This document shows positions 26,931-36,138 of a stretch of DNA of 64,000 nucleotides, piece after piece. The position numbers and the translations under genes are program-made. The first letter of the stretch is position 1, and every line of letters begins with the position of its first letter. This DNA comes from CAYJLF01 sp964371055 (GTDB lineage Bacteria; Eisenbacteria; RBG-16-71-46; CAIMUX01), in the NCBI GenBank assembly GCA_964371055.1, contig CAYJLF010000017.1, forward strand, positions 79,332 through 143,331, written 5' to 3'. Below the pieces are notes generated by a model that worked only from the letters and a program-made list of their open reading frames with translations, ran no database searches and had not been told where the DNA came from.

Positions 26931-28244
26931 TCAAAGCCGCCCCCTCCGTTCCAGCTTTCCCCACGTCATCTCCACCGCCATCAACTCCTCGACAGTGGCG
27001 GCCAGTTTGCAGACGTCGAGCAGCAGGGTGAACGACAGGCGGTAGATGACCGCGTAGGGCACGAGGGAGAGGCTCTCCTCTTCGACGACGACGCAGTAGA
27101 GGGCGGCGACGAGGTCGAGCACGGTCAGCTGCAGCCACCAGAGGACGAGCAGGATGCCATGCCCGTAGGCTGCCGCGACCCACACCAGGTAGACCTGCGC
27201 CAGGACGTTGACCGCGGGCCAGATCAGCCCCTCGAACGCCATGTACCAGACGGCGACCGTCAGGCCGACGTTCCGGGGTGAGACGAACGCGCGCCGCCGC
27301 TTGCGCAGCGCCTGCAGGATGCCGCGGGTCCAGCGGTAGCGCTGCTTGATCAGGTCGCGCAGGTCCTCGGGCGCCTCGGTGAAAGCGATCGCTTCGGGCT
27401 CGTAGCGGATCTTCCAGCCTCGCTCCAGGATCTTCAGCGTCAGGTCGCAGTCCTCGGCGAAGGTGTCCTCCTCGTAGCCGCCGACCTCGAGCATCACGCG
27501 CTTGCGGAAGACTCCGAGGGGGCCCGGAATGATGTTCACGGAGCGGAAGAAGGCCTGCGCCCGGCGCACCATGTTGAGTCCCTCGATGTACTCGAGGGCC
27601 TGCAGTCGCGTCAGGACCGACTTGCGATTGACGACCTTGACGTTGCCGGCGACCGCTCCGACGTCCGGCTCGACGAAGTGCGCCACCGCCCGGCGCAGGG
27701 CGGCCGGATTGAGCTTCGAGTCGGCGTCCATGCAGAGGATGAGGTCGGAGGCGGCAGCCTCGATGCCGAGATTGAGCGCGCTCGCCTTGCCGCCGTTGCG
27801 CTTGGAGATGACCCGGACGCGCACCTTGGAGTAGCGACCCTCGAGTTCGCGGGCCTTGAGGCACGTGTCGTCGCTGGAGCCGTCGTCGATGACGACGATC
27901 TCGTAGTTCGGGTAGTCGAGTTCGAGCAGGGAGCGGATCGAGGCCTGGATCACCGGCCCTTCGTTGTAGGCCGGCACCACGATGGTCACGTCGGGGAGGA
28001 AGACTTCGTCCCCGCGCGCAGTGACCTCGACCTGGTCGAGGTAGCTGAACCACATCAGCGCCAGGTAGCGCAGAACGAGGAGCGCCATGAACCCGAAGAG
28101 GAAGAGGCCGATCCCGCGGGCCAGTTCCGGCATGATCGGCACCGGCTGCGACGAAACGAGAGCGAAGGCGAGGTAGCCGATCACACCCAGCAGCGAGGCG
28201 AGCAGGACGAAAAGCCCGAGATAGCGCAGCGCCCGCGGCAGCAT
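26931..28244 (-). CDS. PgaC-like family 2 glycosyltransferase
   Basis: The protein has 437 residues: two N-terminal membrane helices (about residues 6-30 and 45-68), a cytosolic GT2 domain and C-terminal helices. Motifs: VTIVVPAYNEGP, VIDDGSSDDT, CMDADS (DxD), GGYEEDTFAEDCDLT and KQRYRWTRG (the QxxRW motif of processive synthases). These match poly-beta-1,6-N-acetylglucosamine synthase PgaC/IcaA and related enzymes. ATG 28244 overlaps the stop of the upstream barrel gene by one base. It is the polymerase of the operon; which sugar is used is inference from neighbours. Confidence 0.88.
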   Translation of the reverse strand: MLPRALRYLGLFVLLASLLGVIGYLAFALVSSQPVPIMPELARGIGLFLFGFMALLVLRYLALMWFSYLDQVEVTARGDEVFLPDVTIVVPAYNEGPVIQASIRSLLELDYPNYEIVVIDDGSSDDTCLKARELEGRYSKVRVRVISKRNGGKASALNLGIEAAASDLILCMDADSKLNPAALRRAVAHFVEPDVGAVAGNVKVVNRKSVLTRLQALEYIEGLNMVRRAQAFFRSVNIIPGPLGVFRKRVMLEVGGYEEDTFAEDCDLTLKILERGWKIRYEPEAIAFTEAPEDLRDLIKQRYRWTRGILQALRKRRRAFVSPRNVGLTVAVWYMAFEGLIWPAVNVLAQVYLVWVAAAYGHGILLVLWWLQLTVLDLVAALYCVVVEEESLSLVPYAVIYRLSFTLLLDVCKLAATVEELMAVEMTWGKLERRGRL

Positions 28245-29620
28245 CAGAAACGCCACTCCAGGCCGAGGCGGGCCGTCCGGTGCAGGTACCGTCCCCTCTG
28301 GATCGACTCGCCATAGAGCCACTGCCCCGTGACACGAGCCGGGCCGAGCGTCCAGGATCCGTCGACCTGGGCGGACAAGAGGCGCCCGTGGCCGACGGCG
28401 TTGCCCGCGGGGCCGGCCGAGACGCGGGCCGAGAGTTCGCCGCGCGTCGTGCTGAGGAGCGTCAGGAGGCCGCCGCCGGCCAGCGTCCACTCCTCTCGCG
28501 GCGCGTAGTAGCGCGGACTCTCCTGGTCGTAATCGAAGTAGGAAGCGCCGGCCAGCAGGCGGCCGGACGGGAGCCAGCGCCGATCGCGCCGCCAGACGCG
28601 AAAGTCGGCCGCGAGGTCGGCCCCCCTCGACCGATTGCCGTCGGAGACCTCGCCCACCCGCGCGCGCCCCCACCAACCACCGGCCGATCCGAGGGCGCGG
28701 TATCCCGAGACCGAAGCATCGTGCGCCATCAGTCCGTCCCGACGGGCCGCGACGCTCTTCAGGGCGAAACCAGCGTCGCCAAACGCATGCCGCAGCGTCA
28801 GGCTGAACCCGCGCAGAGACCGGTGGAGCGCGGAGACCTCGGTCCAGGTCCTCGCTTCCTGACCCGTCGATCGCGTGGCTCCGGCGTCGGCGGTCATCGT
28901 CCATCCATGGCCGGGAGAGACCTGCAGGCCGGCCGCGGCCCCGGATCCATCCACCGATCCCGTTCCCGGCCTCCGCTCGAGCCGCTCCTGCCAGAGGGTC
29001 AACCGCGGGCTCCACGCGGCGGCGGGACCGGATCGGACGCGGATCTGCGCCCGCCCGGCCTCCAGATGGTCGGAGTCGGTGACGCGCTCGAAGTCCACTT
29101 CAGTGCGGAGCCGGCTCTCGGACTCGAGCTGGCGTAGGAGGTCGAACAGGCGAGGCTCCTCTCCACCGAGCTGGACCGACTCGCGAAGGAAGCGCCGAGC
29201 CTCGACCTTGCGTCCGCTCCAGAGATTGAGCTCGGCGAGACCGGCGCGGGTGGCGGCCTGAGGACCGCGATCGGCCTCGGCCGCCTCGTAGGCGCTCGCC
29301 GCCGCGGACAGGAAGCCGGACCAGGCGAGGGCGTGCGCCAGGTCGAGATGGGCGGAGGTGTCCTGCGGCCGATGCTCCAGGTAGCTGCGGAACAACGGAA
29401 TCGAGGCCTGCTCCCGCCCCGCCCAGAGTTCCTCCCGTGCCTGGGAGAGAAGGCTGTCGGCCGCCGGGACCGGCAGCGGTGCGGCGGTCGCTGAAGCGCA
29501 GAACCCGAGGACGCCGATGGCGACGGCGAGCCCGCCCCGCACTCCCCGGATCGATCGGAGCGGGTGAAGATCGCCCCGGCTTCGCCGGTGGCGATTTCGG
29601 TGGGGAGGACGGCGGTTCAT
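28244..29620 (-). CDS. TPR and beta-barrel outer-membrane protein (PgaA-like)
   Basis: The protein has 458 residues: signal peptide, then TPR-like helical repeats (SLLSQAREELWAGREQAS, HRPQDTSAHLDLAHALAWSG, TRAGLAELNLWSGR) to about residue 160, then about 280 residues of alternating beta strands ending in the C-terminal aromatic RLGLEWRF, typical of outer-membrane barrels. This TPR-then-barrel order is that of PgaA, the PNAG export porin. ATG 29620 overlaps the preceding stop (ATGA). Role: export of the polymer across the outer membrane. Confidence 0.78.
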   Translation of the reverse strand: MNRRPPHRNRHRRSRGDLHPLRSIRGVRGGLAVAIGVLGFCASATAAPLPVPAADSLLSQAREELWAGREQASIPLFRSYLEHRPQDTSAHLDLAHALAWSGFLSAAASAYEAAEADRGPQAATRAGLAELNLWSGRKVEARRFLRESVQLGGEEPRLFDLLRQLESESRLRTEVDFERVTDSDHLEAGRAQIRVRSGPAAAWSPRLTLWQERLERRPGTGSVDGSGAAAGLQVSPGHGWTMTADAGATRSTGQEARTWTEVSALHRSLRGFSLTLRHAFGDAGFALKSVAARRDGLMAHDASVSGYRALGSAGGWWGRARVGEVSDGNRSRGADLAADFRVWRRDRRWLPSGRLLAGASYFDYDQESPRYYAPREEWTLAGGGLLTLLSTTRGELSARVSAGPAGNAVGHGRLLSAQVDGSWTLGPARVTGQWLYGESIQRGRYLHRTARLGLEWRF

Positions 29621-31332
29621 CCGTCGGTTCCCGTTCCCGCCGCCTCCTCTTCCCGTCCCGGCACCGTCGTCCCGTGGGCGAAGCGCGGATCGCGCATCAG
29701 GTCGGCGGGGTGCGCCCGAGCCCGCTCGAGCGCGGTAGCGGCGGTCCATGGTTCATCCGCGCGGGGGTCGAACACGGCATAGGAGGTGATGACCCGGCCG
29801 GCGGGCAGAGTCGCGCCGGCGAGCGTGGCCCGAAGGGTCGCGAGATAGGCGATCGTGCCGCGATTGTCTTCCGTGTTGAGCAGGGCATAGCCCTCGGCCG
29901 AGGGCAAGAGCGTGGCGGCATCTTCGGGACGGGTGATCTGCTCCAGGGCAGTCGCCAGGGCGGTCCGCCAGACCTCCACTTCCGGCGTCTCCTCGACCCG
30001 CAGATAGACGATCCCCATCGGGGCCTGGTAGCGCCCGGCGTTACGACAGCCGCGCTCGCAGCGTTCCTGGAAGGTCTCCCAGGAGACGGTCCGGGCTCGC
30101 GCCGCCGCCACGAGATGATCGAGCTCCGCCGCCGGGGCGCGTGCCGCGCTCGCGTCGACGCGGTAGCGGCTGGCGGTGCGGATCTTCTCGGTCACCTCGC
30201 GCACGTTGAACGGCTTGGCGATGTAGTCGTTGGCGCCGAGCAGGAGACCGCGCAGACGATCGTTCGAGTCGATCGCGCCGCCGGAGATGATGAGGATCGG
30301 TACGTCGAACCCGCTCTCGCGCAGGCTGCGGCAGACCTCGAACCCGGTGATGGTGGGGAGCAGGACATCGAGAACGACCACGTCGGGGCGTTCCCGCAGG
30401 GTGGTGGTCAACGCCTCGAGGCCGTCACCGGCGGTGATGATGTCGAACTCGTCCCGCAGGGGGCGCTCGAGCAGCTTGCGGATGAACGGATCGTCGTCGG
30501 CCAGGAGCACCTTGCGCCGGCCGGCGGACCGGGCCTGAGCGGGTGGGGCGAGCGCAAGCGATCCCGTCGCCGGCGGGGAGTCGGTAGAGCCGACGGCGCC
30601 GTCGGCCGCCGATGTCACGGCCGCCGGCTCCGCGGCCGGGGCTGCCTCTTCGGTCTCTACCAGTCCCTGCTCGGGCACGATCCGGAAGGGGATCTTCCGG
30701 CGCGGACCGCCGGGGTGGCGAAGCTTGTGGACGAAGAGGTGCTTCGACGAGCTCAGGTTCTCGGTCTCGTCCTGCAGCTCGATCACGCCGGAGCAGAGGT
30801 CGGAAAAAACCCGATAGAACGAGGGATGCCCCTGGGTGGCGCCGCGCTCATTGAGGAAGAGCGTCGTCCAGCCCCACTCCTCCAGGCTTTCGACGAAGTA
30901 GCGCAGATCGTACCGGAGGCGTCCCTCTTCGGTGTTGCCGGCGAAGAGAGGATGGATCGGGTCGAAGACCGCGCGCCGCACGCCCGGATCGCCCGCGAAG
31001 GGCGCCAGGCGCTCGAGCAAGGGCTTCCAGCCGAAGCGCAGGATGTTGCTGGTGGCGTTTCGGTCGTACTCCAGGAGCACCAGCCGGCCGTCGTCGAGCG
31101 GTTCGCCGAGTTCCAGCCCGAGGCGTTCCGCCTGGAAGAGGAGGTCGTCGGGACGCTCCAGGGTCAAGAGGAGCCCCGGCTCCCCCCGCGTGATGCCGGC
31201 GTAGAGGAACTGCAGGCCAAGGATGCTCTTCCCGGTGCCGCTGTCGCCGAAGACCAGGTACGGCCGTCCGGTCATCAGCCCGGCGAGATTGCGATCGATC
31301 AGGGCAATTCCGGTCTCCGCGAGGTCGTGCAT
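29617..31332 (-). CDS. KaiC-like ATPase fused to receiver and degenerate GGDEF domain
   Basis: The protein has 571 residues. Residues ~1-230 form a RecA/KaiC-like domain with Walker A GDSGTGKS (29-36) and FDPIHPLFA. After an Ala/Pro linker, a receiver (about 295-415) has the acidic pocket LLADDD, phospho-acceptor VVVLDVLLP and AKPFNV. The C-terminal ~140 residues resemble GGDEF (ETFQERCERGCRNAGRY, VITSYAVFDP), but the signature is replaced by SAEGYALL, so it should not make c-di-GMP. The upstream part of the open frame (to 31533) lacks support; ATG 31332 has GGAGG. It heads the exopolysaccharide operon and is presumably its regulator. Confidence 0.8.
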   Translation of the reverse strand: MHDLAETGIALIDRNLAGLMTGRPYLVFGDSGTGKSILGLQFLYAGITRGEPGLLLTLERPDDLLFQAERLGLELGEPLDDGRLVLLEYDRNATSNILRFGWKPLLERLAPFAGDPGVRRAVFDPIHPLFAGNTEEGRLRYDLRYFVESLEEWGWTTLFLNERGATQGHPSFYRVFSDLCSGVIELQDETENLSSSKHLFVHKLRHPGGPRRKIPFRIVPEQGLVETEEAAPAAEPAAVTSAADGAVGSTDSPPATGSLALAPPAQARSAGRRKVLLADDDPFIRKLLERPLRDEFDIITAGDGLEALTTTLRERPDVVVLDVLLPTITGFEVCRSLRESGFDVPILIISGGAIDSNDRLRGLLLGANDYIAKPFNVREVTEKIRTASRYRVDASAARAPAAELDHLVAAARARTVSWETFQERCERGCRNAGRYQAPMGIVYLRVEETPEVEVWRTALATALEQITRPEDAATLLPSAEGYALLNTEDNRGTIAYLATLRATLAGATLPAGRVITSYAVFDPRADEPWTAATALERARAHPADLMRDPRFAHGTTVPGREEEAAGTGTDG

Positions 31333-31618
31333 GGATCTCGTTCCTCCGCCGACGGTGACGCCGTTATCTCTGGGTAAAGATCGGCACCGGAGCGGACGTT
31401 CTAGAGAGAGGCTTCCGGAGTCGCGGAAGTCCCGGGGGGTGGGGGGGAAGGCGGCCCAAGGCCGGTGCCTCGGCCCGGTGTGGTGGGGTCTGGTCCCCGT
31501 CCCGTCGTTGACAGAGTGCGCCGCCCGGTCCACCCTCCCGCCGGCGGGCAGAGCCGCCCCGTCTCAATGTGAGAGCGGGAGCGGCTGGTGCGACGCCGCC
31601 CAGGCCTGGAGGAGCCCC

Positions 31619-32749
31619 ATGCGTAACTTGTGGTCCGGAACTCCTCGGTTCCGCGAACTCTGGCCGATTCTGGCCGTGGTTGCCCTGCTTCTGACCGCGG
31701 CGATCAGACCCGCTGGTGCGGAGTGGGCCGTCTGGTCCCCCGACGGGAAGACACAGATCAAGCTCGGGGTCCTCGTGCAGGGGCGCGCGGAGTGGATGAA
31801 GGCCGACACGCTCGATCCCGTCGCGCAGAACATCTTTCTCCGCCGGGCCCGGATCATCTGCGGCGGGAACGTGCACCCTGACGTGGAGTTCTTCCTCCAG
31901 ACCGACAGCCCCAATGTCGGGCTGCCCCACGGTGACGGCAAGGACTTCGACAACTTCTTCCTGCAGGATGTCATCACGACCTGGCGATGGACCGACCAGC
32001 AGGTCGTCGATGCGGGACTGCTGCAAACACCCGGGAGCTACAACCATCTTCAGAACGAGGCCCAGTTCCTGACGCTGGACTACGGGCCTTACACCATGAC
32101 CGAGAGCGGCCCCCTCGTGGCGCGGGTGGGCCGCGACCCCGGCGTGCAGGCGCGGGGACTCCTGCTCGGAAAGAAGATCGAGTACCGTTTGGGGGCCTTT
32201 CAGGGGGTGCGCGGAACCCAGGAGGCCAACCCCTTCCGCGTGGCCGGGCGCGTTGCGGTCTACCCCTTCGACACCGCCGGCCTGTCGTACTTCTATCCCG
32301 GCACCAGGATGGGCGCCGCGAACGACCTTTCGGTCGGCTTCGCCTTCGACGTGCAGAAGTCGTACTCCGCCCTGCACGGCGACCTCTTCGTCGAGCAGAT
32401 GCTGGCGCCGGGTACGACCTTGACCTTCCAGGCCGATTTCTCGCAGTACGATGGCGGATCCTGGCTGGACCACGCGTTGCCGCAGCAGAACGCGTGGATG
32501 GTCGAACTCGGGGTGGCGACTCTCCAGAACCGGCTGGGGACGTACGTGCAGGCCGCGAGAAGGGCCTACGATGAGGGGTACACGGATGACGAGCAGATCG
32601 GCGCGGGGGTGACCTGGAGGATCGACCGCCACCTGGCGAACCTCAAGCTCGACTGGACCCAGGTGCGCGTCCGCGAGGCCACGAAGTGCATCCAGCGCTA
32701 CCACGATCGAGACGTGATCACGCTGCAGTGCCAGGTCTACACCTTCTGA
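31619..32749 (+). CDS. Phosphate-selective porin O/P-like outer-membrane protein
   Basis: The protein has 376 residues. The signal peptide ends near AGAEW. The mature part begins WSPDGKTQIKLGVLVQGRAEW and continues FLRRARIICGGNVHPDVEFFLQTD, a pattern of porin O/P-type barrels, and ends with CQVYTF, an aromatic C-terminal residue for barrel insertion. GGAGG lies before the ATG. It is divergent from the KaiC-like gene with a 286-base spacer. Substrate is not predictable. Confidence 0.75.
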   Translation: MRNLWSGTPRFRELWPILAVVALLLTAAIRPAGAEWAVWSPDGKTQIKLGVLVQGRAEWMKADTLDPVAQNIFLRRARIICGGNVHPDVEFFLQTDSPNVGLPHGDGKDFDNFFLQDVITTWRWTDQQVVDAGLLQTPGSYNHLQNEAQFLTLDYGPYTMTESGPLVARVGRDPGVQARGLLLGKKIEYRLGAFQGVRGTQEANPFRVAGRVAVYPFDTAGLSYFYPGTRMGAANDLSVGFAFDVQKSYSALHGDLFVEQMLAPGTTLTFQADFSQYDGGSWLDHALPQQNAWMVELGVATLQNRLGTYVQAARRAYDEGYTDDEQIGAGVTWRIDRHLANLKLDWTQVRVREATKCIQRYHDRDVITLQCQVYTF

Positions 32750-32790
32750 CGCGAGCGGACGAGCGCGCCTCAAGACGGGAGGCCGGATCG

Positions 32791-34332
32791 ATGCGGCGAA
32801 GAGCGTGGTCGGGGTCCGGAACTCTCGCGTTCGTGGTGGCCCTGGCCCTTTTCGCCCCCGCGCCGGCGCAGGCCGCGGGATCGAACGCCGACGTCCGCGT
32901 GATGTCCTTCAACCTTCGCTATGCCACGGCGGCGGACGGCGAGAATCGCTGGGAGCAGCGCCGAGGTCTGCTGATCGACGCGATCCGGGAGTTCGGTCCC
33001 GACCTCCTCGGAACGCAGGAGTGCCTGGCCGAGCAGGTGGTCTTCCTGCGCGATTCGCTCCCCGGGTTCGGCTTTGTCGGCGTCGGCCGCGACGACGGGA
33101 AGCTGGCCGGCGAGATGTGTGGGCTCTTCTATCGCGCCGACCGGTTCCGGCAGATCGATGCGGGGCACTTCTGGCTGAGCGCGTCGCCGGAGATCCCCGG
33201 CAGCCGGAGCTGGGACAGCGCCCTCACCCGGATCGCGACCTGGGTGCGCCTGGCGGCGCGAGGCGATTCGTCGGCCACGCTCCTCTTCCTGAACACCCAC
33301 TTCGATCACCAGGGAGTGGAGGCGCGACGCCGCTCGGGCGAGTTGATCGCGGCCTGGCTGCGGGCTCACCACGACGGGGCGCGGATCGTCGTCACCGGTG
33401 ATTTCAACGCTCCCGCCGTATCTGCGGCCGAGGGGCCGTATCGCGCGCTGACCGGCTGCCCGCCGGAGGGGAGCCCATTCCTCCTCGACACCTACCGCGC
33501 GTGGCATGCGCCCGGGCCGGACGAGGGGACCTACCACGCCTTCACCGGAGCGACCGACGGCGACCGGATCGACTGGATCCTGGCTTCGGGTGGGCTCGTG
33601 CCGCTCGAGGCGGCGATTCTGCGCGGGCAGGAGGAAGGACGTTACCCGTCGGACCACTTCCCGGTGACGGCGGTGCTCCGACTGCTCGACGCCGCGGATC
33701 CTGCCGGCGCCGCGCGAGACTCGACTTCCGGGTCCGAGCGGTTCGCGGAGGAGATCGCGAGGTTCGAGGCGGCTGATCGACTCCGGCCGCCGCCCCGCGG
33801 GGGAGTGCTCTTCATCGGCAGCTCGAGCATCCGCATGTGGACTACGCTCGAGCGCGATTTCGCGGGGCTGCCGGTGATCAACCGTGGATTCGGAGGATCC
33901 GAGTACGAGGACCTCCGGTGCTGGGCCGAACGGATCGTCCACCCCTACGAACCGCGCTGGATCGTCCTCTACGAGGGAGACAACGACCTGGAGTCGGGGA
34001 AGTCGCCCGAACGGGTCGCCGCGGACTTCCGGGTCTTCGTCTCCACGGTGCGAGATCGCCTGCCGGCGGTGCGGATCGCCGTCCTCTCAATCAAGCCGAG
34101 CCTCGCCCGCTGGCGCCTGGAGCCTCAGGTGCGGGCGGCGAACGCCCTCGTGCGGGCGTGCTGCGAGTCCGCCCAGGGCCTGCTCTTCGTCGACCTCTTC
34201 ACGCCGATGCTGGGCGTGGATGGTCTGCCGCGCCCCGAGCTCTTCCTCGAGGACGGGCTTCATCTCAACGCCGCGGGTTATGCGCTCTGGCGGGAGCGCA
34301 TCGGGGCGGCGCTGGCCGGCGCGCGCGAGTGA
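32791..34332 (+). CDS. Secreted endonuclease/exonuclease/phosphatase domain fused to SGNH hydrolase
   Basis: The protein has 513 residues with a signal peptide. Residues ~30-310 are an EEP domain: VMSFNLRY, GTQECL, FLNTHFDH, VTGDFNAP and SDHFPVTAVL carry the metal and catalytic residues. Residues ~325-510 are an SGNH/GDSL hydrolase: FIGSSSIRMW (Ser), NRGFGGSEYEDL (Gly), YEGDNDLESG (Asn) and DGLHLNAAGY (Asp-His). Both sites look complete. It follows the porin by 41 bases. Possible substrates are phosphorylated and acylated glycans or lipids; this is inference. Confidence 0.85.
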   Translation: MRRRAWSGSGTLAFVVALALFAPAPAQAAGSNADVRVMSFNLRYATAADGENRWEQRRGLLIDAIREFGPDLLGTQECLAEQVVFLRDSLPGFGFVGVGRDDGKLAGEMCGLFYRADRFRQIDAGHFWLSASPEIPGSRSWDSALTRIATWVRLAARGDSSATLLFLNTHFDHQGVEARRRSGELIAAWLRAHHDGARIVVTGDFNAPAVSAAEGPYRALTGCPPEGSPFLLDTYRAWHAPGPDEGTYHAFTGATDGDRIDWILASGGLVPLEAAILRGQEEGRYPSDHFPVTAVLRLLDAADPAGAARDSTSGSERFAEEIARFEAADRLRPPPRGGVLFIGSSSIRMWTTLERDFAGLPVINRGFGGSEYEDLRCWAERIVHPYEPRWIVLYEGDNDLESGKSPERVAADFRVFVSTVRDRLPAVRIAVLSIKPSLARWRLEPQVRAANALVRACCESAQGLLFVDLFTPMLGVDGLPRPELFLEDGLHLNAAGYALWRERIGAALAGARE

Positions 34333-35934
34333 TCACCGCCGCGGCACCTCGGTCAGCCTGAGCAGGTTCGTCGCCCCCGGCGGATGGACGGTCCCGGCCG
34401 CCAGCACGAGGAGGTCGCCCGCCCGCGCCAGACGGAGGCGACGCAGGGTGTCGACCCCTTTCTGCATCAGTTCATCGGTCGTCCGCGTCGGCGCGATCCG
34501 GATCGCCCGGGTGTTCCACGCCAGGGCCAGGCGCCGGCAGGTCGCTTCCGAAGGCGTGAGCGCGAGGATCGGCACCGGGCAGCGATGGCGGGTGAGATGT
34601 CGGATCGTCTCGCCCGACATGGTGAAGGCGACGATCCATCGGGCATGGGAACGCACCGCCATCTCGACCGCGGCCCGGGCCACGGCATCGATCGGAGCCC
34701 GTCTCTCCGCGGCCGGGTTCGCCGGCTCGGACGGGTCCTCGAGGTCATGCCCCGTGCCCTGCAGCCAGATCCGATCGGCGTGCGTGGCGATCGAAGCGAG
34801 CATCCGCACCGACTCCACCGGATAGCTCCCCGCCGCGCTCTCCGCCGAGAGCATGAGCGCGCCGGTTCCGTCCAACACGGCGTTCGCCACGTCCGATACC
34901 TCCGCCCGGGTCGGGACGGCGGCGTGGATCATCGATTCGAGCATCTGGGTGGCCGTGATCGTGAAGACTCCCTTGAGCCGCGCGCGGTGCAGGATCTCCT
35001 TCTGCCAGAGCGGCACCTCCTCCAGCGACAGCTCCACGCCGAGATCTCCCCGGGCGACCATGACGCCGTCGGTCTCGTCGAGGATCGCCTCCAGGTCGGC
35101 GAGCGCCGACGGCTTCTCCAGTTTGGCGATGATGAGAGGCGCGCGACGGCGATCCGCCGCCTCGATCGCACGGTCCCGGGCGCTGCGTCCTGCCTTGGTG
35201 GAGGAGGGGCCCGCGAGGTTCGCGCCGGCGAGTCGGGAGAGCAAGCCGCGCAGGCGACGCAGGTCGCTCGCCTGCTGCACGAAGGAGAGGGCGACGAAGT
35301 CGGCTCCCTGCGCGACGGCGAAAGCCGCGTCGCGACGATCCTTCGGTGTCGGGGCGCGCAGGGTCGTGGCGCGCCCGATCAGGTTCACGCCGGCGTGCTG
35401 TTTCAGCATGCCGCCTCGGACGACCCGCGCCACGGTTCGTCCGGATCGGGCCCGCTCGACGACCAGTCGGAGTCGACCGTCGTCGAGCAGGATCTCATCA
35501 CCGGTCGCGAGGGCCCGTCCGAGAGCCGGGGGAGAGATGACGAGACGGTCGGGGCGGCTGAGACCCGCGGCCCTTCGCGCCGAGCGGCGGGCGGGAGCGC
35601 CGGGCGGCTCCGGACGGAACTCCAGCGTGACGCGGGAGCCGCGCCGCAAGGGGATCGGTGCGCCGCCCTCGTTCCACCCGGTGCGCAGCTTGGGTCCCTG
35701 CAGATCGACCAGAATGCCGACCGAACGGCCGGTCTCCCGGGCGACGGTCCGGACCGACTCCATGCGGGCGGCGTGCTCGGCGTGCGTGCCGTGCGACATG
35801 TTGAAGCGGAAGAGGTCGACGCCGGCCGCCACCAGGCGGCGGAGGATGGCGGGGCGGTGGGAGGCGGGGCCGACGGTAGCGATGATGCGCGTCGCGCGGC
35901 GGTGATACTCTGGGTACGGGCGGCTCGCGGGCAT
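34333..35934 (-). CDS. pyk: Pyruvate kinase
   Basis: It transfers phosphate from phosphoenolpyruvate to ADP in glycolysis. The 533-residue protein has RFNMSHG, LVDLQGPKLRTG, VMVARGDLGVEL, TITATQMLESMI and PTRAEVSDVANAVLDG with LSAESAAGSYPVE, the complete active-site set. The B domain is rich in Arg and Ala, longer than usual, and includes an insertion near GANLAGPSSTKAG. ATG 35934 was chosen over the longer open frame to 36273 because it begins next to RATRIIATVGPAS. It is convergent with the EEP-SGNH gene, their stops touching. Confidence 0.95.
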   Translation of the reverse strand: MPASRPYPEYHRRATRIIATVGPASHRPAILRRLVAAGVDLFRFNMSHGTHAEHAARMESVRTVARETGRSVGILVDLQGPKLRTGWNEGGAPIPLRRGSRVTLEFRPEPPGAPARRSARRAAGLSRPDRLVISPPALGRALATGDEILLDDGRLRLVVERARSGRTVARVVRGGMLKQHAGVNLIGRATTLRAPTPKDRRDAAFAVAQGADFVALSFVQQASDLRRLRGLLSRLAGANLAGPSSTKAGRSARDRAIEAADRRRAPLIIAKLEKPSALADLEAILDETDGVMVARGDLGVELSLEEVPLWQKEILHRARLKGVFTITATQMLESMIHAAVPTRAEVSDVANAVLDGTGALMLSAESAAGSYPVESVRMLASIATHADRIWLQGTGHDLEDPSEPANPAAERRAPIDAVARAAVEMAVRSHARWIVAFTMSGETIRHLTRHRCPVPILALTPSEATCRRLALAWNTRAIRIAPTRTTDELMQKGVDTLRRLRLARAGDLLVLAAGTVHPPGATNLLRLTEVPRR

Positions 35935-36138
35935 GGTTGAAATTCCCCCTTCTGGTGGCCGGGCGCGGGTCACGATACTCGATCGGCGGCGCCCGGCCGA
36001 GGGTGAACTGGATTGCGGCGAAAGAGTCTGGACCGGTCCGTCCGAGCTCAGCCACTCTCTGGCGACGGGTCCGCCGGTCGAGAATGGCGCTCTGGATTTG
36101 CGGTGACCGGCCGATACTCCCTCCGGGAGGACCACCCC

